Assembly: GCA_002049455.2 (NCBI GenBank)
Contig: KV918827.1
Coordinates: 229,629 to 293,628 of the forward strand
Length of the DNA stretch: 64,000 nucleotides
From: Porphyra umbilicalis
Lineage: Eukaryota > Rhodophyta > Bangiophyceae > Bangiales > Bangiaceae
Reading direction: 5' to 3'
Both the position numbers and the translations under genes were made by a program. The notes beneath the pieces are model-generated. The model was not told the origin of the DNA. It searched no databases and saw only the letters and a program-made list of their open reading frames with translations. Below, piece after piece: positions 43,619 through 55,741 of the stretch (position 1 is the first letter of the stretch; each line of letters begins with the position of its first letter).

Positions 43619-45381
43619 ATGGCCTCGCTTCCGTCGGCCGCGGCCGCGGCGGCGCGTGCGCGCGCCACGGATGCCCGCCGCGCCGCCGCGCCGAGTGCGG
43701 GGTGCCATTGCCCCCGGGCACGGCGGGCGGCTGCGCGGGCGGTGGCCGCCTCACCCGCCGCCCCCCGCTTGTACGGGCGGCCGCCGACCTCTGCGGTCGC
43801 CGACAGCAGCGTCCCCCCACCCCCCCCCCCCCGCCGCCGCCCCTACCGCTCTGCTATGAGGCGCACGCCCTCTCCCCCGCACGCCTCTGCCGCTCTGCCC
43901 CCCGCGCCCACCACCACCCCCTCCCCCGCTCTGACCGTATGCCCTACCTCTGCCCCCACCCCCCGACCGACGCGGTGGATGGCGAGCACCCGCCCCTGCG
44001 AGCGCCGCCGCCTCTGCCCTCCGCGCGGCCACCGCCGCTGCTGACTCCACCGCTGCTGCCGCCAGGACCACCGCTGCCCCCCCGATCACCGCCGCTGCTA
44101 CCGACGCCGCCACTCTCTCCTCCGTTGTCCCTGTCCCTGTCCCCGTCCCCACCGCCACTGCCACCCCCCCCACCCCCCCCACCCCCCCCCCCACTGGGCC
44201 TGTCGCCTCCACCCCTCCCGCCACCTCCGCCCCCCCTATGGCGGTCGGCGCCGACGCACCCCCGGTGGGCGCGCGGCGGCGCCGTCGCCGCCCAAGTCGG
44301 CGTCAACCGGCGCGCGTGCGCGACGCGGCTGAGCGTCGGACAACTCGCGGCCGTCATTGAGGTGGCCGTCACGGCGCTCCTCGACGCGCTGCCGGCGCGG
44401 CAGGGTGCCGCCCGCGCGGCGGCGATCGTCGGCCACGCGGCGCGCGTGGATACGGCGGCGGCGCACGCGGCCGCCGTCGATGAGCTCCTCGCGTTGGAGG
44501 CCGCGGGGGGGGGGGCGCCCGGCAGTGCCGACGCGGGCGGCGTGGAGGTGGCCCAAGCCGAGGTGCGCCACACCTTTGCCATGTGGCAGAGCCCGCTTGC
44601 ATTTCACCCGCTGCGGGGGTTACACCAACGTGCGCGCGCGGCGGCGGGCGGTGTCGCGGTGGACTTTGGGGCAGACGTGCGGCGGAGCGCCGCCGGCGCT
44701 GGTGCGGCCGTGGCGGGTCGGCCCGACGCGCCGCGGGGTACCACCGGGGCAGGAGAGGCCACGGGCGACGCTGCGCGTGGCGAGACCGAAGGGCCGCAGG
44801 GGGCCTCGGTGGCCGCTGAGCCCGACATGCCGCGCGGAGCCAGCCGTGACCCCCCCCTCCCGCTCCCCCCCCCACGGCGGCGGCTCCCCAGATTCAACGC
44901 CGTTGCCTTTTTCCACCCCTTTGACCCCGCGCCCGCCGTGCGCGCCCTCCTCGCCGCCGTCTGGGTGGCCCCCCCCGCGTCACCAACCACCGTGGTCGTC
45001 GCGTGGGGCCTCCTCCTCCGCGTCACCCGCGCGGACCCGTACCTGGCGGTGAGCGGATGGAATTGGCGGCGCCTCCTTGTCGCCGCCGCCGTCGCCGCGC
45101 GCCTGAGCGTCGACGAGGGGCGCGCCGAGGCGGTGGCGGCGGCGACGCGGTCGGGGGTGATCGGCGGCCGCCCCGACCTGCACCGGTGCGTGCGCGCGCT
45201 GCTGGTGGCGGCGCGCGGCTCGTTTGCGGTGGGGGTGGTAGACGTGCGGCGCCTCGAGGGGTGGCTCGTCGGCGTCCACGCGCTCCTCGCCAGGCGTGGC
45301 ATGGTGCGGTCCGAGGCATTGGGGGTGGAAGCGGTGGGGGGAGAGCGTCTGGGGGGAGGGGCAGGGGCGCCGCGCCGTTGA
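43619..45381 (+). CDS. Cyclin-fold-like protein (tentative)
   Basis: ATG 43619 in CCGCCACCATGGC begins an Ala/Arg-rich N terminus (MASLPSAAAAAARARATDAR). The frame appears to change at the long C-run near 43815-43830 and again within the Pro/Thr-rich middle. The coherent C-terminal half, 44300-45381, reads RLSVGQLAAVIEVAVTALLD ... FNAVAFFHPFDPAPAVRALL ... VVVAWGLLLRVTRADPYLAV ... NWRRLLVAAAVAARLSVDE. The last pieces resemble helices of the cyclin box (Y-type and PHO80-like: short helix, N-W-R/K-R-L/I, hydrophobic helix, D-D/E). A conserved catalytic site is not expected in this fold, so the evidence is pattern only. If right, it would bind a cyclin-dependent kinase. The gene end at 45381 is firm; the start is probable. 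Confidence 0.45.
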
Positions 45382-47518
45382 GCGGCGCGTCGCTGTGGGG
45401 GACCTTGGGCGACCAAGGCCTTCGTGGGGGGGGGCTCGGGACGGATGTTGCAGGCGCAGTCGGGCTGCTCGCAGCGCCATTGTGCCTTTGGCTCCCGGTG
45501 GTTGGGACGTTTCCGTGGCCGTCGGTCGTTGCCGGTGGGAAGGTTGGGGGGAGGTACCCGAGGCCCGCGGCGGCGGCGGAGCGGACGCCCACTTCGGGGG
45601 CCGTCGCGAGGAGGGCGGTGAGGGTGGCGGTCGCGGTCTTCAACCGCCGGCTGGCGTTTGCCACGGCCGACCCCAGTATGGGTCGCCGGGCCGCCGCCGC
45701 CGGCCCTGATGACCGTTTCACTTCCCGTGTGCGGCAGTGGCGACCGGGTCCAAAGCCCGCACGGGCGGTGGCGAGGGCCGGGCAAACCCATTTGGAATCC
45801 ACCTCGCGCATGGGAGGGGGGTCGTGCGTCGACTGGTTTGCAATCCAGGCTCCCGCCACTGCCGACGGATGGGCGTGCCACTCCGACACGGACAGTGGCG
45901 CGAAAGGGTTGCTGCCGGCGTCCCCAGAGCGCAGCGTAAGGAGGAGGCGGCGTGAGTGGCTGCGCGCTATCCCAGACGAGCACTAAAGTAACCCTCATAA
46001 ATTTTTTTTTTGACCTTGTCGTTTCCGGCGCACAGGCTGTCGGCCCGGACTGCCCGTCACGTTGGCCGTTGGCGGCGCTTCCCTCCCGCGGCGCGGCCGC
46101 CGCCACCGCACCCTGGATCGCGCGTCACAGACAACAGTTTGACCGTGCCGCAAACGCCTGCCCTACCAATGTCGGTCCGCTGTTGATGACGAACCGCAGT
46201 TTCACGCCCTGCGGTGGTACCAAGGTCGTCCCCACCCTCCCCAATGTCAACGCACGGTCGTGCGGGGTGGGGAATCATTGTCCGGCAATCGTCAACCACT
46301 CGCATGCCACACAACACCCGCGCGCACGCCTCCGACCGCCCACGTGCCGCGTCTTCAGTCGGAGAGGCCCCAATGCCTTGCTCTGGTCGCATGATCGATG
46401 TTCAGATGTGGGCGTCCGCCGGCGTTCCGCCTCATGTCCTGTATGATAGACGAGCCGATTCGTTTGTGAGACTGCCACTCAACGCGGGCATCACCCCGCT
46501 CAGGACTTCCTTCTGCCCATCCCGGTAGGGGCACAGCTCCGAAGCGTCAAAAGACCAGCAGACATTGGGTGCGACAGCCCGACCGTCGAAGCCCTACGGC
46601 ATTGCACGGAAGACCCAAAGAGGGTCACAGGTTGATCTTCAAGTTCTTGAGAAATTGAATCAAGTGAACGAAACAACCCCGTTCCAACATCGATGCCCAT
46701 TTCCCAATTGGGTTTAAAATCGAAGATCCAGTAGATCAGTGAAGCACCATACTTTGTCAGCATCGTGACCGAGAGATCCTGGAAGTGAAATGGAGCAGGC
46801 CTGATGCCACAACACTGTGTCAAACGTCGCGGACATCTCACCGTCCAGGTGGCAACGGCCTCGGATGTGACCAGCGACCTTCTGAGAATCCTCTCAAGAG
46901 CGGTGTTGCCTGGCAGGCAGTGCTCCCGGGGCTTGTGAGAGGGGGGCTCACACAGAGCCCACAGCGCAGTGCACCGCCTCTCAGCAGGGGACTGCGCTGT
47001 GCAACGATGCGCGCAATGCCCCGCGCTCTGCACGCCGCCACCGCAGTCCCGCCGCTTGGCTGTCCACATCCCCACCACGCTTGCGGCTGCACGTTCACGT
47101 TGCAGCCCCCATCGTCCTCCGGGGACCGTCCGTCCGTGTCTGGCCCCCCCCTTTTTTCCCCATCGAGGCGTCCCGCCCCGCCTCACCGTTGTCCGCGGGG
47201 CCCTTCCGGCTTTGGTCCGACGGCGCCTTGCGGAGCGGCGCCATTCGCTGAGGCCGCCACTCCCCGCGCCCCGCCCTCCTCGTCCCCCTCCACCACCGCC
47301 GCCGCCGCTGGCACCGCGGCCGCACCACTGGTGGATTGCCTCATCGGCTCTACCACTGCCGCCGCGACGCCCAGCGCACCGCCACCGCCACCCTCCTCGA
47401 CTCGGATACCGACCCCCGCGCCCGCTCGGCTGTCGCGCCGTGCATCCAACGACGGCTGGGCGAAAGGGCGGCGCAGGTGATAGGGACACCCCCCCTTTTG
47501 GGCCCCGCCGGTGGCGTC
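45382..47518. other. Intergenic; AT-richer island 46.5-46.9 kb
   Basis: Most of the stretch has no coding signal. In the AT-richer island a minus-strand frame (stop at 46500) encodes an ordinary-looking segment (LTKYGASLIYWIFDFKPNWE) of about 70 residues that I cannot assign. Just before 47480 a plus-strand frame (DCLIGSTTAAATPSAPPPP) looks like possible upstream coding sequence for the RBR gene in another frame. Confidence 0.4.
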
Positions 47519-50082
47519 ATGGGGGCCTTTGAGCCGGTAGCGTCCGACGGCGGTGGCGGCGGCCCGCCCGCCGCCGTGGCGGGCGTTGTTGAACAAGTCA
47601 AGGGCACCACAGCGGCGTCGTCGGGGACTGACGCCGCCCGCGGAGCGGCTTGCCCCGCCCCCCCTGCTGCCGCGCCCAGCACCTCGCCGGCGGCCACGGC
47701 GGCTGCGCCCGCCGCGCCCGAGTCGCCCGCGGCGGCCGCACCCGCCGCGCCCGCCGCGCCCGCCGCGCCGGCGGGCGGGGCAACACCGCGTGTCCCGTCT
47801 GCGGCGGCAGAGGGGGATGCTCCGCCCTCCCCCCCCCCCTGCGGCATTTGCATGGAGCCCATCCCCCCCGCGGCCGCCGCCGGCGTGGCGGCATGTGGCC
47901 ACACCTACTGCCGGGAGTGCATGGCGACCTACTGGGCCGGGTCCATCACGGACCGCGGCACCACGGGCGTGACGTGCCCGACGCCCGGCTGCGGCGCGAT
48001 CGCCGCCGACGCGGATGTGGCGGCGGTGCTCCCCGCGTCGGTGCATCGGCGGCGGGCCTACCTCCTCTCCCGCGCGGCCTATCGGGGCCACCAGGCGGTG
48101 CGGTGGTGTGGGGACGCTGCGTGTCGGGAGCTGCTGACGACCGTGTCGGGGTGGCCGCTGGTGCGCCCGTCATTGATGGCGGGGGCGGCGGCGGTGGCGG
48201 CGGTGCCTCTGCCGGCGGCGGCGGCGGTGCCCGCGACGCGGCGGCGGCCGCCGCCGCCGCCGCCGCCACCGTCGGTGCCGGCACGAGCGGCGGGCGGCGC
48301 GCCCGCCCCCGGCGCGCCTCCAATGCCGCCACCCCGACTGACGTGCCCCGCGTGCGCCGCGCGCACGTGCGCCACGTGTGAGTACCTGGCCTCGGCGTGC
48401 GCGTGCGCCGCGGACGCGGCGGCGGCCGACGGCGGGGGCGACCCCGCGTCCGCCGCCGGCGGGCCCGCCGCCACCGCCGCCGCCGCCGCCGCCGCCACCG
48501 CCGACGCGCTGTACCACGGGTGGGCCCCCGGCCGCGTCGCGCCGTGCCCCGCCTGCGGCACGCACATTGAACGCACCGCCGGCTGCAGCGACATGCGGTG
48601 CGTGTGTGGCGCGCGCTTTGCCTACCGCGCGTTGACGACGCCGCAGGAGGTGGCCGCCGCCTCGTCGGCGGCGTGGCGCTCCGCCCCCCTGCCCCCGGGC
48701 GTGCGGGTCACGACGGGGCCGCCCGCCGGCGCCGCCGACGCCCGCCAAAACCCCCCCGACGGGCGCATCGCGGCGCGGCGGCAGCGCCAACGCGAGGCGG
48801 CGCTCGCCGTGCGCGCGCGCCGCCGCGACCAAGTCGACGCGCTCCAGCAGCAGGCGACCGACGCCGGCGCGGCGCTGGCGGCGGCGCGGCGGGAGGCCGA
48901 CCGCCTCCGCACGCTGCTGACGGTGGCGCTGTGGGAGGGCGTGGCGGGTGGGGGCGGCGGCGGCGTGGGGGGGGGGTGGGTGCGCCGCGCATCAGTCGAC
49001 GCCGTCCCAGAGGGGGGGGCATCGTGCGGTGGGTGTGGCGCGGGGGGGGGGGGGGGGGGGGGGGGGGGAGAGGCAGACACGCCGCCCCCCGGCGGCGCGC
49101 CGCGCCCATGCTTTGAGTGCACCCGCCGGCGGGGGGTGGCGGCCGCCCTGGACGCGGCCGCCGCGGAAGCGCGGCCGCCGCCGGGGGACGACAGCGGGGC
49201 GCCTCCCGACGCGGCGGGCAGCTGCTCGCCGCCGCCGCCCGCGCCCGCCGCGCCCGCCGCGTCGCCCGCCGCCGCCGCCCCCGTCGGCGCCTCTGCTGCT
49301 TCCGCGGCGGCGGCGCCGCCGCTCGTCGCGGCGGCGCCCGCGGCGGCCGGCCGCGGCGGCGGCGCCGTCGACGCGCGGCGGCTGCTAGCGGTGACGACCA
49401 CCTACCTCTTTGCGGGCGCCCCCCCGGCGGCCGTCGCGTCCATCTACGCGCGCGTCGCGTCGGGCGGCGTCCGCGTCGCCGCCGACGCGTGTGCGGCGTG
49501 CCCGTCGTTGCGGCCGCTCGTCGGCCCCGCGCGGGCGCCCCTGGGGGGGGCCCCCCACCCGCGCGTCTGTGCCGCCTGCGGGGTGGCCGTCTTGCGGTGG
49601 GGGTGGGCGGCGGGCGTGGAGGGGGGGGGGGGGCCACCCCGGCCCAAGCAGCCGCCATTGCCGTCGCGGCGACGCGCTCCTGGGCCTGGTGCCACCCGTC
49701 CACGGGCGGCGCGGTGGCGGCGGTGGCGGGGCCGGCGGCGGTCGAGGGGCGGCCCGCGTCCGCGGCGGTCGGTGGCGTGGAGGGTGCGCCGGCGCGGCTG
49801 TGGGCGGGGCACGGGCCGTGGACGGTGGCAACGGCAGGGGCGGCGGGCGCGTCGGCGGTGGCGAGCGGCGGGGCGGGCGCGTGGGCGGCGGCGGGCGGCG
49901 CGGCGGGCGCGTCGGCGGCGGCGGGCGGCGCGGCGGGCGCGTCGGCGGCGGCGGGCGGCGCGGCGGGCGCGTTGGCGGCGGCGGGCGGCGCGGCGGGCAC
50001 GTCGGCGGCGGCCGCCGCCGCCGTTGAGCGGCAGGCCAACGTGGCCCCCGAGCCGACTGCCAAGCGCCAGCGGCTCGAGTGA
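47519..50082 (+). CDS. RBR (RING1-IBR-RING2) E3 ubiquitin ligase
   Basis: ATG 47519 (MGAFEPVASDGGGGG) is the chosen start. An Ala/Pro-rich leader precedes RING1 at about residue 108: CGICMEPI, then ACGHTYCRECMATYW and CPTPGCGA. The IBR follows, with RWCGDAAC and, after a long Pro/Ala insertion, CPACAARTCATCEY. RING2 is at about 48540-48625: CPACGTHIERTAGCSDMRCVCG. Its GC cysteine corresponds to the catalytic cysteine that receives ubiquitin in RBR enzymes; the following H of the usual N-H-M is D. The C-terminal region has two CxxC pairs (CAACPSLRP, RVCAACGV). The frame switches at the G13 run 49621-49633; the natural continuation (TPAQAAAIAVAATRSWAWCH) has a 10-residue Ala/Gly repeat and ends TAKRQRLE at 50082. 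The other frame continues to 50272 as an Arg-rich shadow. The long Ala/Pro insert inside the IBR is unusual. Confidence 0.85.
49841..50010 (+). repeat. 30-bp tandem repeat in the RBR gene
   Basis: The unit GCGGGCGCGTCGGCGGCGGC + GGGCGGCGCG recurs about 5-6 times with few changes. It encodes a 10-residue Ala/Gly/Ser unit in the C-terminal frame, so copy number changes keep the frame. Confidence 0.85.
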
Positions 50083-50732
50083 CGGCCGCCGCCGTCGGGC
50101 GCGCCCGGGCGGGGCGGGCGGCGGGCGCGCGCGTCGGCGCAGACGTGGGGAATTGCGCGGCGGCACGCAGCATGGGCACGGCGCGTCAGTCCGAGCCGAG
50201 CACGGCGGACGGATCGACGACGCACGAGCTCCGCGGCGTCGCCGCGGCAACCCGCCACAGTGGGGAGCCTGATCACCGCTCGCCAGAGGCCCAGTCGATG
50301 CGACGCGTGTGCGGCGTGTAAGGGAGGCGTGTACGGACCCCGCTGTGCTGAGTACTGAGCACTGCTTGACCTCCCCATGCCCCAGCTGTGTGTTCTTTCT
50401 CCACAGACTGCGTAGACAGGAGGACCACGAGGTTGATGTGGACGAGCTGTGTCTGATCGGCCTGTTTTTTTTTTTTTTGTGTGTGTATCGCGGTTCTTCT
50501 TGACAAGAAACAGTCCAGGTCGCACCGGTGAGACCACGGTGCACCGTGGTCAAAGTTCAGAAAGCCACCGCAGGCGCGTGTATCTGGCCGCCATCATGGC
50601 GGACAGATACTGGCGCATGATGATCTACTGACCGAAGTGCAACGCGATCAAACAACTGATTGAGAGCCCCTGAAATCAGTGAAGTTGGCGCCAAAAGGGT
50701 GACAGGTTGGGCAACTGGCACTGAGTAAATAG
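50083..50732. other. Intergenic, 3' flank of the RBR gene
   Basis: No gene was seen. A T12 run lies at about 50465-50476 and AT-richer DNA follows. GTGAGACCACGGTGCACCGTGGTC near 50530 is a short palindrome. Confidence 0.5.
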
Positions 50733-50740
50733 TTGTACAG

Positions 50741-51122
50741 TAGGGTTGCTCAGAACGCCCGGGGCGTCGTTAAGGGCGTCGTTAAGGGCGTCACTAGGGC
50801 GTCATTTGGGCGTCGTGCGCCCCTAACGCCCCAACTCAAAAGGGCGTCAGCAAGGCGTCGCGAAGAGAAAGTGTTCATGGGGGTCTACATAGTTCAGCAG
50901 GTGGCGGCTGTGCACCTTGGTTGGGGACAGGCACCCAGTCTTGACACAAAAATGGCTTATGAAAGCAAAGTATGGGTGCCACTTGGCCCATAATGCGAAT
51001 ATTGAGGGTGCTACTTGGGGCGTCGTGAGGGCGTTTTGGCTGCCTAATGGGGCGTCAGTAGGGCGTCTTATCCGTCGCGCGCCCCTGACGCCCCCGAAAT
51101 AGGGGCGTCGTGTGCAACCCTA
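50741..51122. mobile_element. hAT-like MITE with 8-bp target duplication
   Basis: This 382-bp element begins TAGGGTTGCTCA and ends TGTGCAACCCTA (inverted TAGGGTTGCACA). TTGTACAG occurs on both sides (50733-50740, 51123-51130), an exact 8-bp duplication. Inside are GGGCGTC repeats near both ends. No coding capacity. It is related to the ends of the larger unit at 36843-39770. Confidence 0.92.
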
Positions 51123-51130
51123 TTGTACAG

Positions 51131-51877
51131 TACAAGCCTGAACAGGCCCTCCTCCCGGCTGGGCGTGCAGGCGTGACACGCCCGAATCACGCGTCAAGGC
51201 ACGACCGGGCCGACTGTCTGAGCCTGCTCACGGCGTGCTCACCAACCCCAGGCGCCACGGCGGCCGCCCCAACTCATGCCGCACGCGGGCGGTCCCCCCG
51301 CCCGCTCGAACCGCCCTCCCTCTGATTGTACGGCAGCGCGTGCGACGGCCGCGACGTCGGGCGGGGGTGACGGCGCGACCGTCTTGGCGCCGGCGGCAGT
51401 GACCGCGGCGGTGGCATGAGCCGGCCGGAAGCGGCTGGCGGCCATTGCGTGGCGCCACGCCGGCCGGCGGGCGGGGTGGCCGTCACCCAGACGCGCGGCG
51501 GCCGCCGCCAGGCCGTCGCTGCCGCCGCCCAGCGGGCGGCCTCATCGAGAGAGCGGAGCCGCGCCGTTGCGCGAGCGGTCCGCCGCCGAGGGGTGTGGCC
51601 CCGCTGCTGGCGGTGCACCCATGATTCCCTCCGGGGCGCCCCCGCGGCGTGCTAGCTCAGCGACCGCAGTGCTGCCGCCCCCCGTGGGTACGCTTTAAAG
51701 CGGCGCGTCCACGGTGGTCGGGGGATCGCCGCTCGCAACGCCACCAAAGAGCAGGCGAGCACCCCGCTGGCGCTGCCACCATTGCCGTGGGTGGCGGCAG
51801 CAAGTGGGGCGACGGGCAGCAGCAGACGCTTTGCATCACCCGCGTCTGTGGCCATCACCGACACCCTCGTCGCGGCC
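51131..51877. other. Intergenic upstream of an RCC1-repeat gene
   Basis: No gene is called; frames are open but lack a domain. The promoter of the gene at 51878 should be at the right end. Confidence 0.5.
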
Positions 51878-53713
51878 ATGGTCACGGTGCGGCGTCCGAT
51901 TCCATCCCACCGCCCGATGCTGCCAGCGGCGGCGACGGGGGCGGCGGTGGCGCTGGTCGCGGCCTTGGCGCTGGCCGTCGCGCCGTCCCCTGCCGCGGCG
52001 GAGCTCCCCGCCGTCTCCTACCTGCTGAGCAACTTTCAGTTGATGGGGCTCGGGCAGGGCAGCAGCTCGGCGGTGCGCTCCCTCGACGATGAGCTCTACT
52101 TTTGGGGGGACCAAATTCCGGTCGGCTCGGAGCGCACGACCAGCCAGTACACGTGGTTGTCGGTGGACGGGCATACGGGCTACGAGTGTGGCATTGAGCG
52201 GGTGACGCTCCATACCATGTGTTGGGGAACGGACAAGCAGGTATGTCGCAGGGACGGGTGGGGGGTGGGGCTGCTTGGCAGTTGTTGGCGGGTCCGGGCG
52301 TGTCATGTCCCCGTGTGTGGCCGGCCGACGGGATGTAAAGCCGCGGAGCGGACCGGGCAGCACGCATGGTCACACCATTGCCAGGAGGGCATGGCCTAAC
52401 CCATGTACTTCGCATTCATCGCTCTTCTCTACTGCATGTTTATCTCGTTCCTCTCTCGTCCCACCCTCTCTGCCTATCACGTTGACCCCCTCGTCCTTTT
52501 TTGCCCGCAGGTCGTGAACAGCAGCCCCAAGGTGCCGGCGCTGCAAGTTTCCACCGGCCCTCTTCACGCGTGCGCGCTGACCTTTGACGCCAGCCTCATC
52601 GACCTCGAGCGCCTGACGCTCAAGTCGGACACGCCCGCCTCCAACGCCGCCTTCCTCGAGTCTGTCACCCCCGTGTGTTGGGGCGACGGTGGCCTGCACT
52701 CAAACAACAACTTGTCCCCGCCCGCCATTGGCGATGCGGCCGCCGGCGACCCCATCGTCTCGGTGCGCACTGGCGACGGCTTCACATGCGTGCGCACGTT
52801 CAAGGGCCGCGTGCAGTGCTCGGGCGAGTATGGCAACCTGGAGGGCCCCGCCGAGGACCGGGTGCCACAGGGTGTCCTCTTCTCCGCCCTGACCGTCGGG
52901 GAGAAGCACGTGGCGGGCATCGAAGCTGGGACGGCGGAGCTGCGCGCTTGGGGTGACTGCTCCTCCCTCAATGAGTGCACGGCGCCGACGGGGATTTCGT
53001 TTGCGGGCGCCGAGAGCTCCCTATCGGCCGGTCGCATGTTCACGTGTGCCCTCGACACTGACTTGCGGCCGCACTGCTGGGGGCGCGTGTTTTGGCCGCG
53101 AGCCACGCCCGAGACGTCCGAGTTTATCGAAATCAACTCGGGGCTGACGCACACGTGCGGCATCCGGCGCAACGACACACGAGCGGCGTGCTGGGGGGAG
53201 TGCTCGTTTGGCGAGTACGTTAGTGGGGGGTCTCACAGGGGGGAGAGGAGTCTAGCGCGCGGTCTATGCGCCGGGTGTGGCGTCTGACCCGCCGACGTGG
53301 GCTCTCTATCGGACCGACACTGACCTTGCACCGTCTTCTTTGGGGTTTTGCCGTCTACTCGCGCTGCCTCGGCGGTTCGTCTTCGTTCCCGGCCTTGCCC
53401 CCCCCACAGGTGCGACCCACCCGCCGAGTTCAACCGCATCCCCTGCGAGCGCCACGCGCCGCGTGGCGTCTGCCTCCGCACCATCTCCCCCGGCGTGTGC
53501 GACTCGCGCGCGTGCGCCGCGGGGTACACGTGGCGCTTTGACGCCCCGTGCGGCTGCTACTACAAGTTTGCCAGCATCGCCGTGCCCGCGCCGGGCGCGT
53601 CTGTCGGTGGCGGTGCGGACGGGACGACCGACTGCCGCACGCGGACCGGCGTGCCATTCTTCTACATGGACGGGGCGGACGCGAGCAACCGCGCGTCGCG
53701 GTGCCTCGGCTAA
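51878..53713 (+). CDS. Secreted RCC1-repeat (beta-propeller-like) protein, copy 1
   Basis: Three exons: 51878-52240, 52511-53214 and 53410-53713. Donors are GTATGT and GTACGT, acceptors are CCGCAG and CCACAG, and the product is 456 residues. Intron positions were fixed by matching the paralogue at 55742-57751. A hydrophobic signal sequence (ATGAAVALVAALALAVA) ends near PAAAELPAVSY. The body has repeated FWG/CWG/AWG motifs with a preceding C, as in RCC1-type repeats (HTCGIRRNDTRAACWG is the clearest), so a secreted propeller is likely. The third exon is Cys-rich (CERHAPRGVC, GVCDSRACAAG, CGCYYKF) and may be a separate disulfide-bonded module. Ligand and role are unknown. The gene points toward its inverted paralogue. 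Confidence 0.85.
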
Positions 53714-53952
53714 AGTGGCGGCGTCGGGCCTGTTGGCGTCGCGGGGTGGGGTCTGTGCGGGTTGGCAGGCAAGGTGAGGGGGTTGCGGTCCCTCTCACTA
53801 CCGGCATGCGGCGACGACGTGACCCAGGTTGGCAGTTGTGATCTCTTCCCGCGAGAGCGGCCGCTTGATGCAGTGCTTGCTGGTTTTCGCAGTGTGAAAA
53901 TTGGGGTGCACCTGTGCGCGGATGTGGCTGGCTTTGTTTAGTGCGGTTTTAA

Positions 53953-54982
53953 GAGCAAAGCCAGCAATGTCGGGACTATATTGTTAAATTCTCAATTGGG
54001 CATGCGACGTGGCGCCCTCCCAGAGGTCGCCTAACGGCGAGGCCTGAAATGGACGATATACGCAATAGACTTACTCATGAGTAGGCTACTTTCTCGCCGA
54101 TAGTCACGTTCATCGGTGGGTCGTTCGTGGTCTATTCCAATGGACTATATCTCAGTGGAATCAGAGAGGCGCCAGCACCGCGAGATCCCCGTGATCTGCC
54201 CGAGATTTCTGTGCTCAGGCTGGAAGAAGGTGGCGATCGTCTGCCACGACGCAGACACGAAGCACATACACGACGCGAAGTGGCCGATCGTGCCGATATA
54301 GGACAATCATCTGACACATGGCAGCACCCCAGGCTGCCACCGTGCCAGTTTTGACAGCCTCGGCTCACTCCCTTGAGCCACTCATACTCGACCACAAGAA
54401 AGGAGGCAAAGAAGCACAGAGAGGTACTCTACGTCTGTCCCTTGATGTACACGCTACGGCAGCGTGGGAGGCTCAGAAGGTTCGCACAAGACCCGGGGGC
54501 CCTCGAAGTGGCCGCAAGCGACTCGTGTGTGTCGCCTTGATACGTCACGGCGTCTCGCGTCGATTGCGTCTACGTCCGTCGAGGCAGGAAGTGTTGACTC
54601 TTGGGTCACCTGTCGTTCCCAGCCTTTGAGTGAAGCGGCGATCGTTTCGCCGTCGTCGTTTGGCGTGGTCGTTTGTCAACAGACACGTTTTATGTTGCAA
54701 CGATTTGGTGTCCAGCCAATGAGTGAGCCCGTGGCATAGTCCGAGCGTCCTGAATAGGGTGCGCGTGCCGTATTTCGGCTTCGAATAGGCCATGCGCGAC
54801 CTATTGTGACACTCGGACTATCGAACCGAGTTGGACTTATCTAAATTTGAGGAGGTCGTTCGACTTTCAATAGGGCACGTTCACATTGACACACAGCTGT
54901 TCGTGGCCTATTAAGCGAATTTAGACACGTTTTACCAATAATTGAGACACGTTGTGATAGACCGACATTGCTGGCTTTGCTC
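53953..54982. mobile_element. MITE copy B, Harbinger-like (3-bp TSD)
   Basis: This 1030-bp element has 21-bp perfect terminal repeats GAGCAAAGCCAGCAATGTCGG and is flanked by TAA (53950-53952 and 54983-54985). It is homologous throughout to copy A at 22678-23799. Its ORFs are not shared with copy A, so it has no coding role. It sits between the two inverted RCC1-repeat genes. Confidence 0.9.
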
Positions 54983-54985
54983 TAA

Positions 54986-55741
54986 GGCTTTTGTCACCCA
55001 CTCGGCCGTGTCTTTGTTGCGTGATTGACCGATTCAGACTTGGGTGGTGGGTCATATCAAGTCGACTCTGTTCGGTCCTCAGCCCGTTTGCCAAACCAGG
55101 GTGACTTGTTGAACCTGTATTGTGGATCCCATTCACAGTACATGCGTGTTAAGGCTTTAGTTGGCTTTATGCAGGCGATCGTCCATTGATTGGCTCAGAT
55201 GACCATTCTGCCCATTGTCCAGGCATCCATCAGGCATTTTATGCGGGAAGTGCAACATTCATGCACTGAACACCGCTGTAAAAGTGAAACTGATGCAATG
55301 ACAGGTCTGGCAGGCAGGTCTTTGAAGAGCACACTTCATGCTCCAACAGAGTAGGTAGAGCAGCGGAGTGTCTGTTTGCACTGCCTCTCCTGCCCGCCGA
55401 CGTTACCAGCTCAACCTGTGAAGGGGTCTGTGTCAGGGCCACGACAGAGGGCTTGACCTTCATAGTGTCTCTGGGTGCTCTGTCAAAGCTGGTCTTCTCT
55501 TCGCGACGCACACCCGCGCGTACGCATCACACTGGGACACAGCCGAGCTCAAAGGATGTAGAATGCACCGTTTTATGTACACGACACAAGCAACCGCCGC
55601 CGCACGCAGCGGTCCCGTCACCAGATATACACCGACACTGCCGACCCCCCCCGCCCCGCCGCCGCGCAAGGGCCCACTCGCTCACCACCACCACCGTCCA
55701 ACATCAAAGGTCCCTCCATGCACAAATCGGCCCCCACCACC
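54986..55741. other. Intergenic between the convergent RCC1 genes
   Basis: AT-richer DNA with no convincing gene. The stretch must hold the 3' end signals of the minus-strand paralogue. Confidence 0.5.

Noticed and set aside
50083-50272. C-terminal extension of the RBR protein to 50272
   Set aside because: After the G13 run that frame becomes almost pure Arg/Ala. The alternative frame ending at 50082 has natural composition.
53215-53220. Splice donor at GTTAGT (53219) for intron 2 of the RCC1-like gene
   Set aside because: It would put exon 3 out of frame. The GTACGT donor four bases upstream keeps the frame and gives the same junction in both paralogues.
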